A program made the position numbers and the translations under genes. A DNA stretch of 64,000 nucleotides from Terramyces sp. JEL0728 (Eukaryota > Chytridiomycota > Chytridiomycetes > Rhizophydiales > Terramycetaceae), in the NCBI GenBank assembly GCA_027603945.1, contig JADIIU010000031.1:62001-126000 (forward strand), in the 5' to 3' direction. The notes below the pieces were generated by a model. The model saw nothing but the letters and a program-made list of their open reading frames with translations, did no database searches and was not told the DNA's origin. Shown here piece after piece: positions 20,589 to 30,598 of this stretch; the stretch's first letter is position 1; each line of letters opens with the position of its first letter.

Positions 20589-22358
20589 TTAATCATCGTA
20601 CCAACGGACAAGATTTCCAGACAAGTACTGTCTGCCCTCTTCATGGTATACTTGTAAAATCACTTCGGTTGGATGGAACACCAATTCAACTCTAAAACTA
20701 TTCAAATGTCCTGGCTTGACATACTCTCGTGGTACACTAATATGGCAGCTAATGACTTTTTTAGGCTGCTCACTCGCATTTTGTATGCTGTATAGCTCGA
20801 ATCTGACTAGTTTACATTGATCATTTGGTGCGCTTACGTTGCAGCTAACTACATGATTGAGAGGCATTTCTTGGCCAGTGGTGGTGTACGGGTGATATTC
20901 TTCATGGTACCATTTCCCATTAGATTGAAAGATTCTTCGATTTGGAGGTGCTGGCGCTTGTTCGGGAAAGAATTCTTTGGAATACAACAACAGGAACGAG
21001 TGTTGCCAGATTCTCTTTGATACTGTCCCTGGATTTATGCCAAAGTCTACAGCTCCTTTCAAGATAGCCGCGCCAGGATCGGCAGGCACTGTTATAGTCA
21101 CACCTAAATTAAAAGTGATTACTGTATTTCTGTTCAAAAATCTTTCTAATAACTTCAGTAAGGTATTTAGACCCAGCCAGCCCACCGACAATCAGTAGTT
21201 GTGAGGGTTTTGCCCCAATCTTGATCAACTGTTCAATATATTGGGTCAAGGTCTCTACAATTTGATTAATTACCGAATCAAAGAATGTCGCCATTTCATA
21301 CGCGCTGATTGCCAAGATATCTGGATTGCCCAACTGGTGTTAACAATAATTACTTGCATCTGCCTATTGGCAATAGCTTGCCTGAATTGAGGATGTATTT
21401 GTTGAATCAATGCTGCTGGCAAATCAATAGTACCAGCAGCGTAATCATTCTGAAAATCAGAGCTAGAAAGCGATAGTTTGAATTGAGCAAAGTTATTGAC
21501 CAATTTTAGTCTCAATTGGCTATTTCTTTGCGTTACAGTATCAAACGTGGTTGGCCCCACCCATTGACGAACAAATTCAAGGAAATTGTCATCAATATGA
21601 GAACTGCCAGCAAGAGCACCTACTGGCGGCAATACCTCATTATGATCTCTATTCTTTCCTACAACTCTATGTGAAGTAATGTCAGTGGTTCCACCACCTA
21701 TATCCAACGTAACAATAACTTCATCGTCATTCTTTAATGGCGCGTTCTTGTAAATGAAAATAGAGGCTGCTTGCGGTTCGTAACATAACAATAACTTTTG
21801 CGAAGATAGAGAATCAATCATTCCACAGTCAAAGCAGGCTTGCCTAGTTTTTGCCTTTGCAGTTGGACTAGTATTAATAAAATGAACCTCCAAATTGCAG
21901 GGACAGTGACTACCCATTGAATATCATTGTCCACCATTCCTTTATAATGCTGAATTACTTCCTTTATAGTTTCAGTCATGTGCCTTAGGAAATCCGCTAG
22001 TACCTGCGAAAGCGGGACTCCAGGAGGTAGTTGGATAAACTGTTTATTTGTAGGATCCAACAGTAGCTTGAATCTCTCTACGTAAAAATATTCTGAATTT
22101 CCTTGAACATTAAAATACGTTGATTTCGCTTTAGTTCCGAATTGGTATGGTTCAAACTTTCCGTCTATATTAAGTTTCTGTTACTCTTGAATTTGTAGAG
22201 GATGGAAGTTATATCTTTTGCGTATGGGACAGCTAAATTTGGCCAAGTGGTTTTTGTCAGATAGTCCTGCGTTACAATTCAATTACTTTGTCTGTTGAGC
22301 TTAGCTTTACCGCTATCCCTGAATAAGCAGTTCCCATGTCAATCGAAGCTGTAATCAT
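20589..22358 (-). CDS. HSPA12-like Hsp70-family protein, copy 1
   Basis: Divergent Hsp70-family ATPase of the HSPA12 type. Exons 22358-22287, 22266-22186, 22165-21888, 21867-21354, 21333-21123 and 21103-20589 give 556 residues. ATP-binding signatures of the actin/Hsp70 fold are present: SIDMGTAYSG (phosphate 1), LDIGGGTTDITSH (phosphate 2) and LLIVGGLAGSKYL (adenosine). YVERFKLLLDPTN and the C-terminal PTEVILQVYHEEG are shared with copy 2 at 43.5 kb. Family members lack the classical substrate-binding domain and EEVD tail, as here. Introns are 19-20 nt and most intron positions match copy 2. Client and role unknown. Confidence 0.88.
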
Positions 22359-22548
22359 TTCTAGTGATTCGAAATTGGTTTTGAACTTTTTTGCTTCTCA
22401 CAAAGCCACCAGGAATACTCTTGCCATCTCAGTAGGTGCGTACTCGATTGAAACAAAGACGCATTAGCTGTGCCAAGTCTGACAATAATCAAAGGTAACT
22501 CAACAAACCAATTATCAATAACTAATCTACCCTCAACTTTGTAAAACT

Positions 22549-23084
22549 TTATTCCTTCTTGTCAAGAGCAGCATTGTGTTTTTGAGCTTGTTCAAATTCA
22601 TCCTTGAATTTATTTGCATCTAGGTTAAAATAAATCTACTTTCAGGGTTAGCGAATCTAACAGCCAACAATTCAACTTTAGCTTCACCATCAGAGAAATC
22701 ACTGGTGGTATAGACCCAAGAGCGATCACTGCCAACATTAGGTGAAAGGGAAATATCGCTGGTAACATAGTGATTAGCGCAAATCTTGTGGGTCTTGTCT
22801 CTTCTCATCAACACTCTGATTTTGGTAGTTTCCTTGTGTTTCAAAAATTTCAATTCTCCAGTCCCACGTTCTTTCCATTCCTTCAAGTCCTTGTCGAATC
22901 TAAACATTTTAGCCCGCATTTTAAAGGTAACGTCTTCATCTTCTTCAAATGTTTTTACGGTTTCCAGTTTTTCGAGTTTCATTACTGGTTCAAAGTGAAC
23001 GTCATCGGATGGGACTACTTCGTCTTCCTCTTCGACTTTTTTTTCTTTATCTGCTGTTGGTATTTGGTTACCTTCTTCAGTCAT
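22549..23084 (-). CDS. YRB1: RanBP1/Yrb1, Ran-binding domain protein
   Basis: Cytosolic cofactor that binds Ran-GTP and, with RanGAP, releases nuclear export cargo. Two exons (23084-22640, 22619-22549) across a 20-nt intron give 171 residues. After an acidic start, [20 protein letters not shown] opens the Ran-binding domain. Domain hallmarks continue with [40 protein letters not shown], and [19 protein letters not shown]. Upstream (23138-23205) the element CTATTCGTGTCCGC or close variants repeats, possibly promoter sites. Confidence 0.97.
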
Positions 23085-23473
23085 GAGATCTCGGTTTTGT
23101 AGAAAAAAAATCTCGCTTGTGAATTTGAAAGAGTCACTTTGAGCTCTATTCGTGCTTGAACCATTCTATTGGTGTCCGCTTGAAAATTCTATTCGTGTCC
23201 GCGTGGACAACTCTTTGATTTCATGCAATTATGAATAATTTCTAGGAATTACTCACTCGAGAATGGCCAAGTATATGCTGCACTGGATGCACATCAGATG
23301 GCCTATTCAATAGCCTCACAGGGATAAGGCTATCCGGCAATATACTCAATAGCATAGAGCGTGGTAAATTATCGCTATTTGGAGACAGAGAAAGTCATCT
23401 GACTAGAAAAGAATAGTTGAACCTGCATTCCACTCTACCAAACAACCGCAAGAATAGTATAAACGAGATATAT
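23085..23473. other. 389-bp intergenic region with repeated promoter-like motif
   Basis: Between RanBP1 and PEX22-like (both - strand). Near 23164-23203 ttctattggtgtccgc is followed by ttctattcgtgtccgc, and a shorter ctctattcgtg lies just before. They are candidate binding sites for a transcription factor acting on RanBP1. No gene seen. Confidence 0.4.
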
Positions 23474-23986
23474 TTAAAAGTTAAAATCAGAGAGAGACTT
23501 GATTTTCCTTACATTTGTATAATCATCAAGCGATATCTTTGAATCTTTTCTACTTAATTCCTTGTAATGAACAAGTTGCTTGATAAATGGCTGCAACAAA
23601 ACAATATTATCAAACAGAGAATCAAAATGTATGTCTGGGGATAAATGTCTGGTAATATGAACGATTCCCTCACTGGTGCTGCAGAATAGTAAATTGACAC
23701 TGTAAGGTTCGAATAATTTGATTATCGATTGCTCTTGCTCGTTGGAATCTATTTTACTAATGAGGAATATTTCAGCTTCAAGGTTTTTCAGGAATAAAAG
23801 TCCCTGCTCTTTAAAAGCAATGATTGGATTCTTTGGTTGCGGTGAAGCGTTCCATATTAACAAATTACTGTTGATTGTAATTCTCTTTCGTTCCAGTTGT
23901 TTAGGTTTCCTGTAGTATTTGTATATAAGGTAGAATATTAATAGAATGATTGAATATTTTGTTTTGAAATATTTCAGTATTTGCAT
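23474..23986 (-). CDS. PEX22: PEX22-like peroxin
   Basis: Peroxisomal membrane anchor for the ubiquitin-conjugating enzyme PEX4 in the receptor-recycling branch of peroxisome import. Intronless, 170 residues from the ATG at 23986. A membrane segment (IILLIFYLIYKYY) follows after about ten residues. The cytosolic part has a Rossmann-like pattern with LLFCSTSEGIVHITRHLSPD and LLQPFIKQLVHYK, which match the end of plant and fungal PEX22 proteins. The family is poorly conserved, so the call rests on topology, size and the C-terminal motifs. A GTG-initiated extension of 26 codons is open but unlikely. Confidence 0.65.
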   Translation of the reverse strand: MQILKYFKTKYSIILLIFYLIYKYYRKPKQLERKRITINSNLLIWNASPQPKNPIIAFKEQGLLFLKNLEAEIFLISKIDSNEQEQSIIKLFEPYSVNLLFCSTSEGIVHITRHLSPDIHFDSLFDNIVLLQPFIKQLVHYKELSRKDSKISLDDYTNVRKIKSLSDFNF

Positions 23987-24284
23987 TGGAAAGGTTTTTG
24001 TTGTGAAAAAACTGGTTTTTATCTCTTTCACATGGTGGTCATGTGAGGTTAAAAGATCTCCCACTGAACCATTCTTGCATTGATGCTTGATTACAAAGAA
24101 TAGTCGATTAGAAAGCAGTGCCTAGAGTAGCGGAAAGCCCTAATAGATCCAACTTTAAAGTGATTGAATTCTTGAATTGATAGTTTCATGATAGTAATAG
24201 AGATAAACACGTGTCTATACTCTTAGACATGAGAGTCGCATCAAAATCAATTTACTAGTATATTTCTGCAAACAGTTAAACACG

Positions 24285-25020
24285 CTAAAAAGAGCGATAG
24301 TCGTTCTTTTTGTGAACTCCTTTGATTACAACCACTGCCACTGCCAACAGAGTGATCTGCAGCAGCGCGGTAATCAATCCAACACCACCAATAAAATTCA
24401 ACGATTGATCAATAGCAGTAGTCAGCGCTTGTTGGCACGGTACATTGTATCCGTATACCTGGTGGCAGTTGGCAGGTACTGCATTCAGAGTAATATTCTT
24501 GAACCCGCAACATTGGAATTGCTGTTCAATCATTAGAATAGTAGAATTATTCTGGCTGTTTGCCAACTTGTTCCAGCTTGGTTCGAGGTTTAGTTCATTG
24601 CGCTCAGCGTACGCAACCGATCCTATTACCACTTCAACGATTAAAATCAATACGTAGATGGCGACAAATGTCTTTAACAAGACCGTCTTTTCTTGAGCTG
24701 CCCCAACGAGCCCAATAAAGGAAACCACCGCTTGCAGAATACCAACCACGATCGTGCCTACACCCAGCCCAAACGTCAATCCCGTAATATCTTCGTCATT
24801 AGAAATAATATATCCACCACCAGCAATGAATAACAAACTGACAATCTAGATTAATAAAAAATACCAGCGTAAAGAGATTGGATATAATTAGGAATGCTTT
24901 GCCAAGGGTGAATCCCACGGTTTGTTTTTGAAGATATCCTTTTACTTGTTCAAGAGTCATTTTAGAAGAATCGGAAAATAAAAACTTTTGACGTGTATCG
25001 GAGAATTTGACGTTTGACAT
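24285..25020 (-). CDS. tetraspanin
   Basis: Two exons (25020-24865, 24845-24285) across a 19-nt intron give 238 residues. Four membrane segments are visible. The large loop between segments 3 and 4 carries QQFQCCGFKNI, the CCG motif that defines tetraspanins, plus two further cysteines (PANCHQVYG, NVPCQQAL) to close two disulfides, and an N-glycosylation site NNST. Tetraspanins organise other membrane proteins. Fungal ones (Pls1 type) are linked to invasive growth, but I cannot tell whether this is an ortholog. The N-terminal cytosolic part is longer than usual (about 35 residues). Confidence 0.9.
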
Positions 25021-25132
25021 CACTCCTTATTGACACTATATGAAGTAATAGGAAACTGACCATCAAACTGGCTTCAAAATCGAGTCGGTTTTATTCATGC
25101 GAGCAAAGCATCTCTTCTCGAATACCAACTTT

Positions 25133-26073
<941 letters not shown>

Positions 26074-26394
26074 CTTTGAAATTATCGGACAACTTTTGAA
26101 GGGTGAGACCTGGGTTGGATATTTAATGATACCTGGTTGGACATGACTGATACCTGGTTGGACATGACTGATGGGTTAGGAATGCCGATCCTTTTTATGG
26201 TGAAACCAGGTCCAAGTTGGAGTTTACGAAATAAAGCGAATTAACGCCGGTAACAGGCTAGTCTCAAATACTGTATTCAGCATTAAGGTATAGATTTCAA
26301 GTCCTTGTGTAGAGGTCAAAGAGCATATCCACGACAGTAGCGATAGCTGCGGCGTAGTTAACCTGGCGTAGGGATCAAACATTTTCATCCTTCA
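26074..26394. promoter_or_regulatory. divergent promoter region with a 21-bp tandem repeat
   Basis: Separates thymidylate synthase (- strand) from the PYPGQ protein (+ strand). A 21-bp unit is present twice head to tail at 26130-26171 (it starts tacctggttgg and ends catgactga), with a partial third copy of tgggttgga just before. The repeat may be a duplicated regulatory site or a slippage product. Confidence 0.4.
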
Positions 26395-27891
26395 ATGAAT
26401 TTTGTGAATGAGCTGCTAGGAAAGAAACAAAAGCCGGCTAATCAGTATCCTGGCAACAGTTCTCAGTATCCAGGAAATTCATCGCAGTATCCTGGATCGC
26501 AATATCCAGGAAACAATGCCCAAAGGCCACCATATCAGCAAGGACCATATCCTCCTCAAGGCTATGGTTATCCAGGACAACCACAAAACCAATATCCAGG
26601 ACAGCAGTATCCAGGACAACAGTATCCAGGACAACCACCAAACCAACAGTATCCGGGACAACCACTAAACCAGCCTTATCCAGGACAACCGCCAAACCAA
26701 CAGTATCCGGGACAACCACCAAACCAACAGTATCCGGGACAGCAGTATCCTCCAAACCAACCGTACCCAAACCAACCATATCCACCACAAACTTATCCTC
26801 CAAACCAATATCCTCAATCCTATCCTCCAAACCAGCAACCAGGACAGCCTTATCCTGGGCAACCTAATCTTTCACCAGCTAATCTTGCACAAAACAACCC
26901 TGCTAATCCTACCCAATCGCCAAACAATCCACAGAATGTTCCAAATCCACAACCTCCACATGGTAGTCCAAACCCTTCTCAAACAAGTGATAAACCTCCA
27001 GCAAGTTACGCAAACCTCTTTACTGGAGATCAGCCGCCAATAGATCAAAAACCTCCTGAACCTGCAAGAGATCAAGCAGATAATCAATCGAATGTTAACA
27101 ATGGAACCTTGCCAAGTTATGCTACAAATCCTTCTCCTCAAGTTACTCAAAATATGCCACCTTATCCGCCGAACCAAGGGTTTCCTGGCCAAAATCAATA
27201 TGCACCTCCAAGTGGTCCTCCACCTGAAAAGGCAAACTACGCTCCTCCTAATGGACCGCCAGAAAAAGGAAATTACCAACCTCCTGTTGCACCTCCACCA
27301 AGTAATCAGCAATACTATGCTCCACCTCAAGATCCAAACGGCCCTCCAAATCCAAATGTCAATAGCAACATTGTGTTCAATCCAATTGAAATTCCGCCAC
27401 CAGGACAACCGCTAGTTGGCCAACCGCTTCCCCATATCGAGCAAGTTCAAGTAGTTGACGCTACACAAGTTATCCCATTAGAACTAATTCAATCCATTCC
27501 TTCGCTTCGTGCAGCTCCCCCAGCCAATGCTCCAATTGAAGTCAAGGAAGCATTTCGAGCCTATTTGTATAGAGTCCAAGATGGGCAAAACCATCATACT
27601 CGTGAAATTAGAGATGCGCAATTGCAACATGACAGAGATGTTAAAGATATTGAATCCAACACACGAATCTTTGGCGGTATGTCGCTGTATTCGCTCCAAA
27701 GCAATTCTGGAATGATTAACTCGGCAACCAGTTTGTTTAACAACCGAAAGAATTACGAAAGGGACATTCAAAGAACCAAAGAAAACTACGAACGCACAGT
27801 CGAACATTCTCACCAAAGACTGAATGACTGTGTCGAATGGGCGAATAGAGATTATGATCAAGCTGTTTACAATGCATCCAAGAGACAATAG
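26395..27891 (+). CDS. PYPGQ/QPPNQ-repeat low-complexity protein with helical C-terminal domain
   Basis: Intronless, 498 residues, ending TAG. Residues about 15-330 are low-complexity, built from repeats of QYPG, GQPPNQQYPGQ, PPNGPPEK and similar, rich in Pro, Gln, Asn, Tyr and Gly with almost no charge at first. Such sequences are typical of disordered, sticky or phase-separating N-termini (compare annexin A7/A11, lifeguard and prion-like regions). Residues about 330-498 are ordered: PPGQPLVGQPLPHIEQVQVV, then a basic-acidic helix region (REIRDAQLQHDRDVKDIES, NRKNYERDIQRTKENYERTV). I do not recognise this domain. No signal peptide or membrane segment. Confidence 0.8.
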   Translation: MNFVNELLGKKQKPANQYPGNSSQYPGNSSQYPGSQYPGNNAQRPPYQQGPYPPQGYGYPGQPQNQYPGQQYPGQQYPGQPPNQQYPGQPLNQPYPGQPPNQQYPGQPPNQQYPGQQYPPNQPYPNQPYPPQTYPPNQYPQSYPPNQQPGQPYPGQPNLSPANLAQNNPANPTQSPNNPQNVPNPQPPHGSPNPSQTSDKPPASYANLFTGDQPPIDQKPPEPARDQADNQSNVNNGTLPSYATNPSPQVTQNMPPYPPNQGFPGQNQYAPPSGPPPEKANYAPPNGPPEKGNYQPPVAPPPSNQQYYAPPQDPNGPPNPNVNSNIVFNPIEIPPPGQPLVGQPLPHIEQVQVVDATQVIPLELIQSIPSLRAAPPANAPIEVKEAFRAYLYRVQDGQNHHTREIRDAQLQHDRDVKDIESNTRIFGGMSLYSLQSNSGMINSATSLFNNRKNYERDIQRTKENYERTVEHSHQRLNDCVEWANRDYDQAVYNASKRQ

Positions 27892-28028
27892 TGCTTTAAT
27901 CTGAATATACTTTTTTTTAGTTTGACAATTTTGGAATTGTAAAATACTCGCTCGCCTTTGTCTCTGCTCCTCGGCTACACATAAACTGAATGCGAATCTC
28001 ATGATTGTTAATCTCTTTGCTGCTGGTC

Positions 28029-29353
28029 ATGAGTGAAAACTTTGCTCAAATGCGGAATCTTAAATTTATACTGAAAGGCAGACCCACACAACTAATAAAA
28101 CGGATAATACCAGTGTTTCCAAAACAAACGCAAAAGCGATTATATATATATCCTCTTGTACTCGTCCCTCTATTTCTTACCACGCTGCATGCACAAGAAC
28201 AGAAACCAAATCCAACAACGTTTATTGCAGATGCAGTGGATAAAGTGATAGATTCAGTTGTAAACATAACAGTCGAAACGACGACGATGCAATTCTTTAA
28301 AAAGAATACGTATATTTCATCTGGATCTGGATTCTTTATTGATTCAGACGGGTATGTGCTTGTTAATAAGAACGATATTGACTAATGCGCATGTTGTTAC
28401 TGACATGGACGATGGAAAGATAATTGTAAGAGCAAGCGATGGATACGAAGTATTTAGTGCTGATATAGTTTGAAGCAGAAGTGTTTTCGTTAGATACAAG
28501 AGCAGATTTAGCGATCGTCAAGCCAGTGCATCCTCAAAAGGACAAGTTTAAACCTGTTCAGTTTGGTAACGTTTTTAAAATCAGACCAGGCGACTGGGTA
28601 GTAGCGATTGGATGTCCCTTTGGTCTGCAGGTACTCCCAATTAACATAGAATACTGTTACTGCTGGAGTGGTGTCATCCCGTAGTAGACACAGCGTAGAA
28701 ATTGGGGCACAGGACGATAGAGTCAGATTCCTTCAAACAGATTGCGTCGTTCATAGCGGAAGCAGTGGAGGGCCACTAATAAATCTGGAAGGAAAAGTAA
28801 TTGGGATAAATACAACTAGAGCTGAATCAGAAGGGATAAGGTAATTGTGTTTGATTCTAGTTTTGCAATTAGAATCGATACTTGCCTTGATATGATCCAG
28901 CAATTGAAAAAAGAAGGAAAGGTAGTAAGACCGTACCTTGGTTTGCAGATGACTTCGTTATCGCCGAACGTATTCCATCAATTGAAGAAATCATTTGCAA
29001 ACAGTGTGCCGCATGTTACCCATGGAGTACTATTAACGCGTATCAATTCTGGATCTCCAGCAGAGAAAGCCGGCTTACAAGAGGGCGATATCATCACACA
29101 AGTTAATTCAACTAAAATCACTAGCAGCCAAGACATCCTTTCGATTATTGGGCTAGGGTTTGGCAAACCAGTGCATATACATATTAAACGTAATGTTCCG
29201 CTGGAAATGGATTGGGATGGTAGGTTTGCATTGATATTAGGCAGAGTTATACGGTACGAGACTATTGACTATGCTTGCAAAGTCGTACCTGAAGAGCTGG
29301 ACATTGGGATTCATAATGTTCAGGATAATACCACAACTGCCGTTGGAGTTTAA
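28029..29353 (+). CDS. HtrA-family serine protease, HTRA2/Omi-like (mitochondrial)
   Basis: ATP-independent quality-control protease. Exons 28029-28351, 28371-28449, 28469-28630, 28650-28840 and 28861-29353 give 415 residues. A basic presequence-like start (MRNLKFILKGRPTQLIKR) and a hydrophobic anchor (YIYPLVLVPLFLTTLHA) match the HTRA2 layout facing the intermembrane space. The catalytic triad is complete: His in DGTILTNAHVVTD, Asp in DTRADLAIVK, Ser in HSGSSGGPLINLEG (Ser where most members have Asn in GNSGG). One PDZ domain follows (GSPAEKAGLQEGDIITQVN). Introns are 19-20 nt. The second in-frame ATG (28050) may be the real start. Confidence 0.93.
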
Positions 29354-29412
29354 TAAATACTTTATACTCGTTTGTGTATTTATTACAAGCAGGTCTGGTT
29401 TGCTTAAAATAC

Positions 29413-29916
29413 ATGCTAAAATTGTTTGCGCGTTTCTGGATGATACATGCAACTATTTCACGCAACATTTTGCTGGCTTTTATTCTCACCCTCGTCTACG
29501 GAATCTACTATTACCAAGTAGAGTGCTGTGAACAAGCGGTTACAATCACCGGTGTTACCTCCAGAGGAAGTCCGTTCCCAGATAATAGATTTGATTTTTT
29601 GTACAAACACAAAAATGGAACATTTACAGTCATCAGTGTGGACTCCTACAATCCAGAAATTGGGGGAACAACCACGGTCAATCTCCCGTTTCCCGAAAAG
29701 ATAAACGGAGAGTATATGAAAGTTGGGCCAGATAGGAAAATAGCGGATGGACAAATTGTGTATTACAAACACGGCAGAAACATCTACAAGAATTCAATAA
29801 ATGGTGAAGAGATCGTGTATGAACTGCCAAAAAGAGGAAGAGTGGAGCTACACGCAATCGGCAGTTATACTGATATTCTCTTTGTGCTATGGAAGCCCCT
29901 CTCTTTTCATCAATAA
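29413..29916 (+). CDS. small membrane-anchored extracellular protein 1 (tandem pair)
   Basis: Intronless, 167 residues from the ATG at 29413. Short basic start, one hydrophobic segment (NILLAFILTLVYGIYYY), then a domain of about 125 residues. It is a paralog of the next gene. Shared features are an ITGVTSR/ITSIST start, RFDFLYKHKNG against KIDLYYRQLNG, FPEKINGEYMKVG against FPEKENGEYIKIG, YYKHGRNIYKNS against YYKSGRFIYKAS, and YELPKRGRVEL against FEIPKGEIKLEM. This looks like a beta-rich ligand or adhesion domain. I recognise no family. The start is 60 bp from the HtrA stop, and its own stop is embedded in AATAAA. Confidence 0.75.
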   Translation: MLKLFARFWMIHATISRNILLAFILTLVYGIYYYQVECCEQAVTITGVTSRGSPFPDNRFDFLYKHKNGTFTVISVDSYNPEIGGTTTVNLPFPEKINGEYMKVGPDRKIADGQIVYYKHGRNIYKNSINGEEIVYELPKRGRVELHAIGSYTDILFVLWKPLSFHQ

Positions 29917-29949
29917 ATTGTTTTTTATGCAAAACGCGTTTACCCTTGA

Positions 29950-30390
29950 ATGAAATTCAAACCTGCACTGTTGTCCAAAGTACTGTCTGCCGCTATTCTG
30001 GCAATATTGCTCCTTTACTGTCAGCAAACTAAAGGAACAGTGGTCATCACCAGCATATCTACCAGAATTCCAAATGGCAAGATTGATCTGTACTACAGAC
30101 AGCTGAACGGCGAATACGATATAGTTACCGTAAATCAATCACGGCCATATGGATTTGGGTCTGCCAAATTGGATTGGCTATTTCCTGAAAAAGAGAATGG
30201 CGAGTACATAAAGATTGGATATCCTCGGCCATACCCAGACCTTGAAAAACTGTACTATAAAAGCGGACGATTCATTTACAAAGCTTCTTTGGCAGGAGAG
30301 CAAAAAGTATTTGAAATACCAAAGGGCGAAATCAAACTAGAAATGTTGGGTGGTAGCGATGCGGATTTGATGTTCCTAGTCACAAACTAA
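29950..30390 (+). CDS. small secreted or membrane-anchored protein 2 (tandem pair)
   Basis: Intronless, 146 residues. Begins MKFKPALLSKVLSAAILAIL, a signal peptide or signal anchor ending near CQQTKG, followed by the same roughly 120-residue domain as the upstream gene 33 bp away. The two differ at many positions, so the duplication is not recent. No cysteines lie in the domain apart from one near the membrane segment, so disulfide stabilisation is unlikely. Function unknown. Confidence 0.75.
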   Translation: MKFKPALLSKVLSAAILAILLLYCQQTKGTVVITSISTRIPNGKIDLYYRQLNGEYDIVTVNQSRPYGFGSAKLDWLFPEKENGEYIKIGYPRPYPDLEKLYYKSGRFIYKASLAGEQKVFEIPKGEIKLEMLGGSDADLMFLVTN

Positions 30391-30598
30391 TAAATGACTT
30401 TGATCGTATTCACTGGAGCATCTGCACATTGAAATTATGTGCGGCCCTTGAATGTTTGTTGTAATCAACAGCATGCAAAACCAATACTTTGCGGCTCACC
30501 ACTACTTTTGCAAGCGCATCTCATTACTTTCCGCCATCACCTTCATGGTTTATTCATGATCTTTTTGCATTTGAAAAAAATCATCCATAAAAATTCAA

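Noticed and set aside
26438..27408. Long - strand open frames opposite the PYPGQ gene
   Set aside because: They are antisense shadows of the low-complexity repeats, without an independent protein-like pattern.
28362..28380. A GT-TG intron in the HtrA gene joining YVL to TNAHVV
   Set aside because: A canonical 19-nt GT-AG intron at 28352-28370 gives DGTILTNAHVVTD, a better match, so no unusual site is needed.
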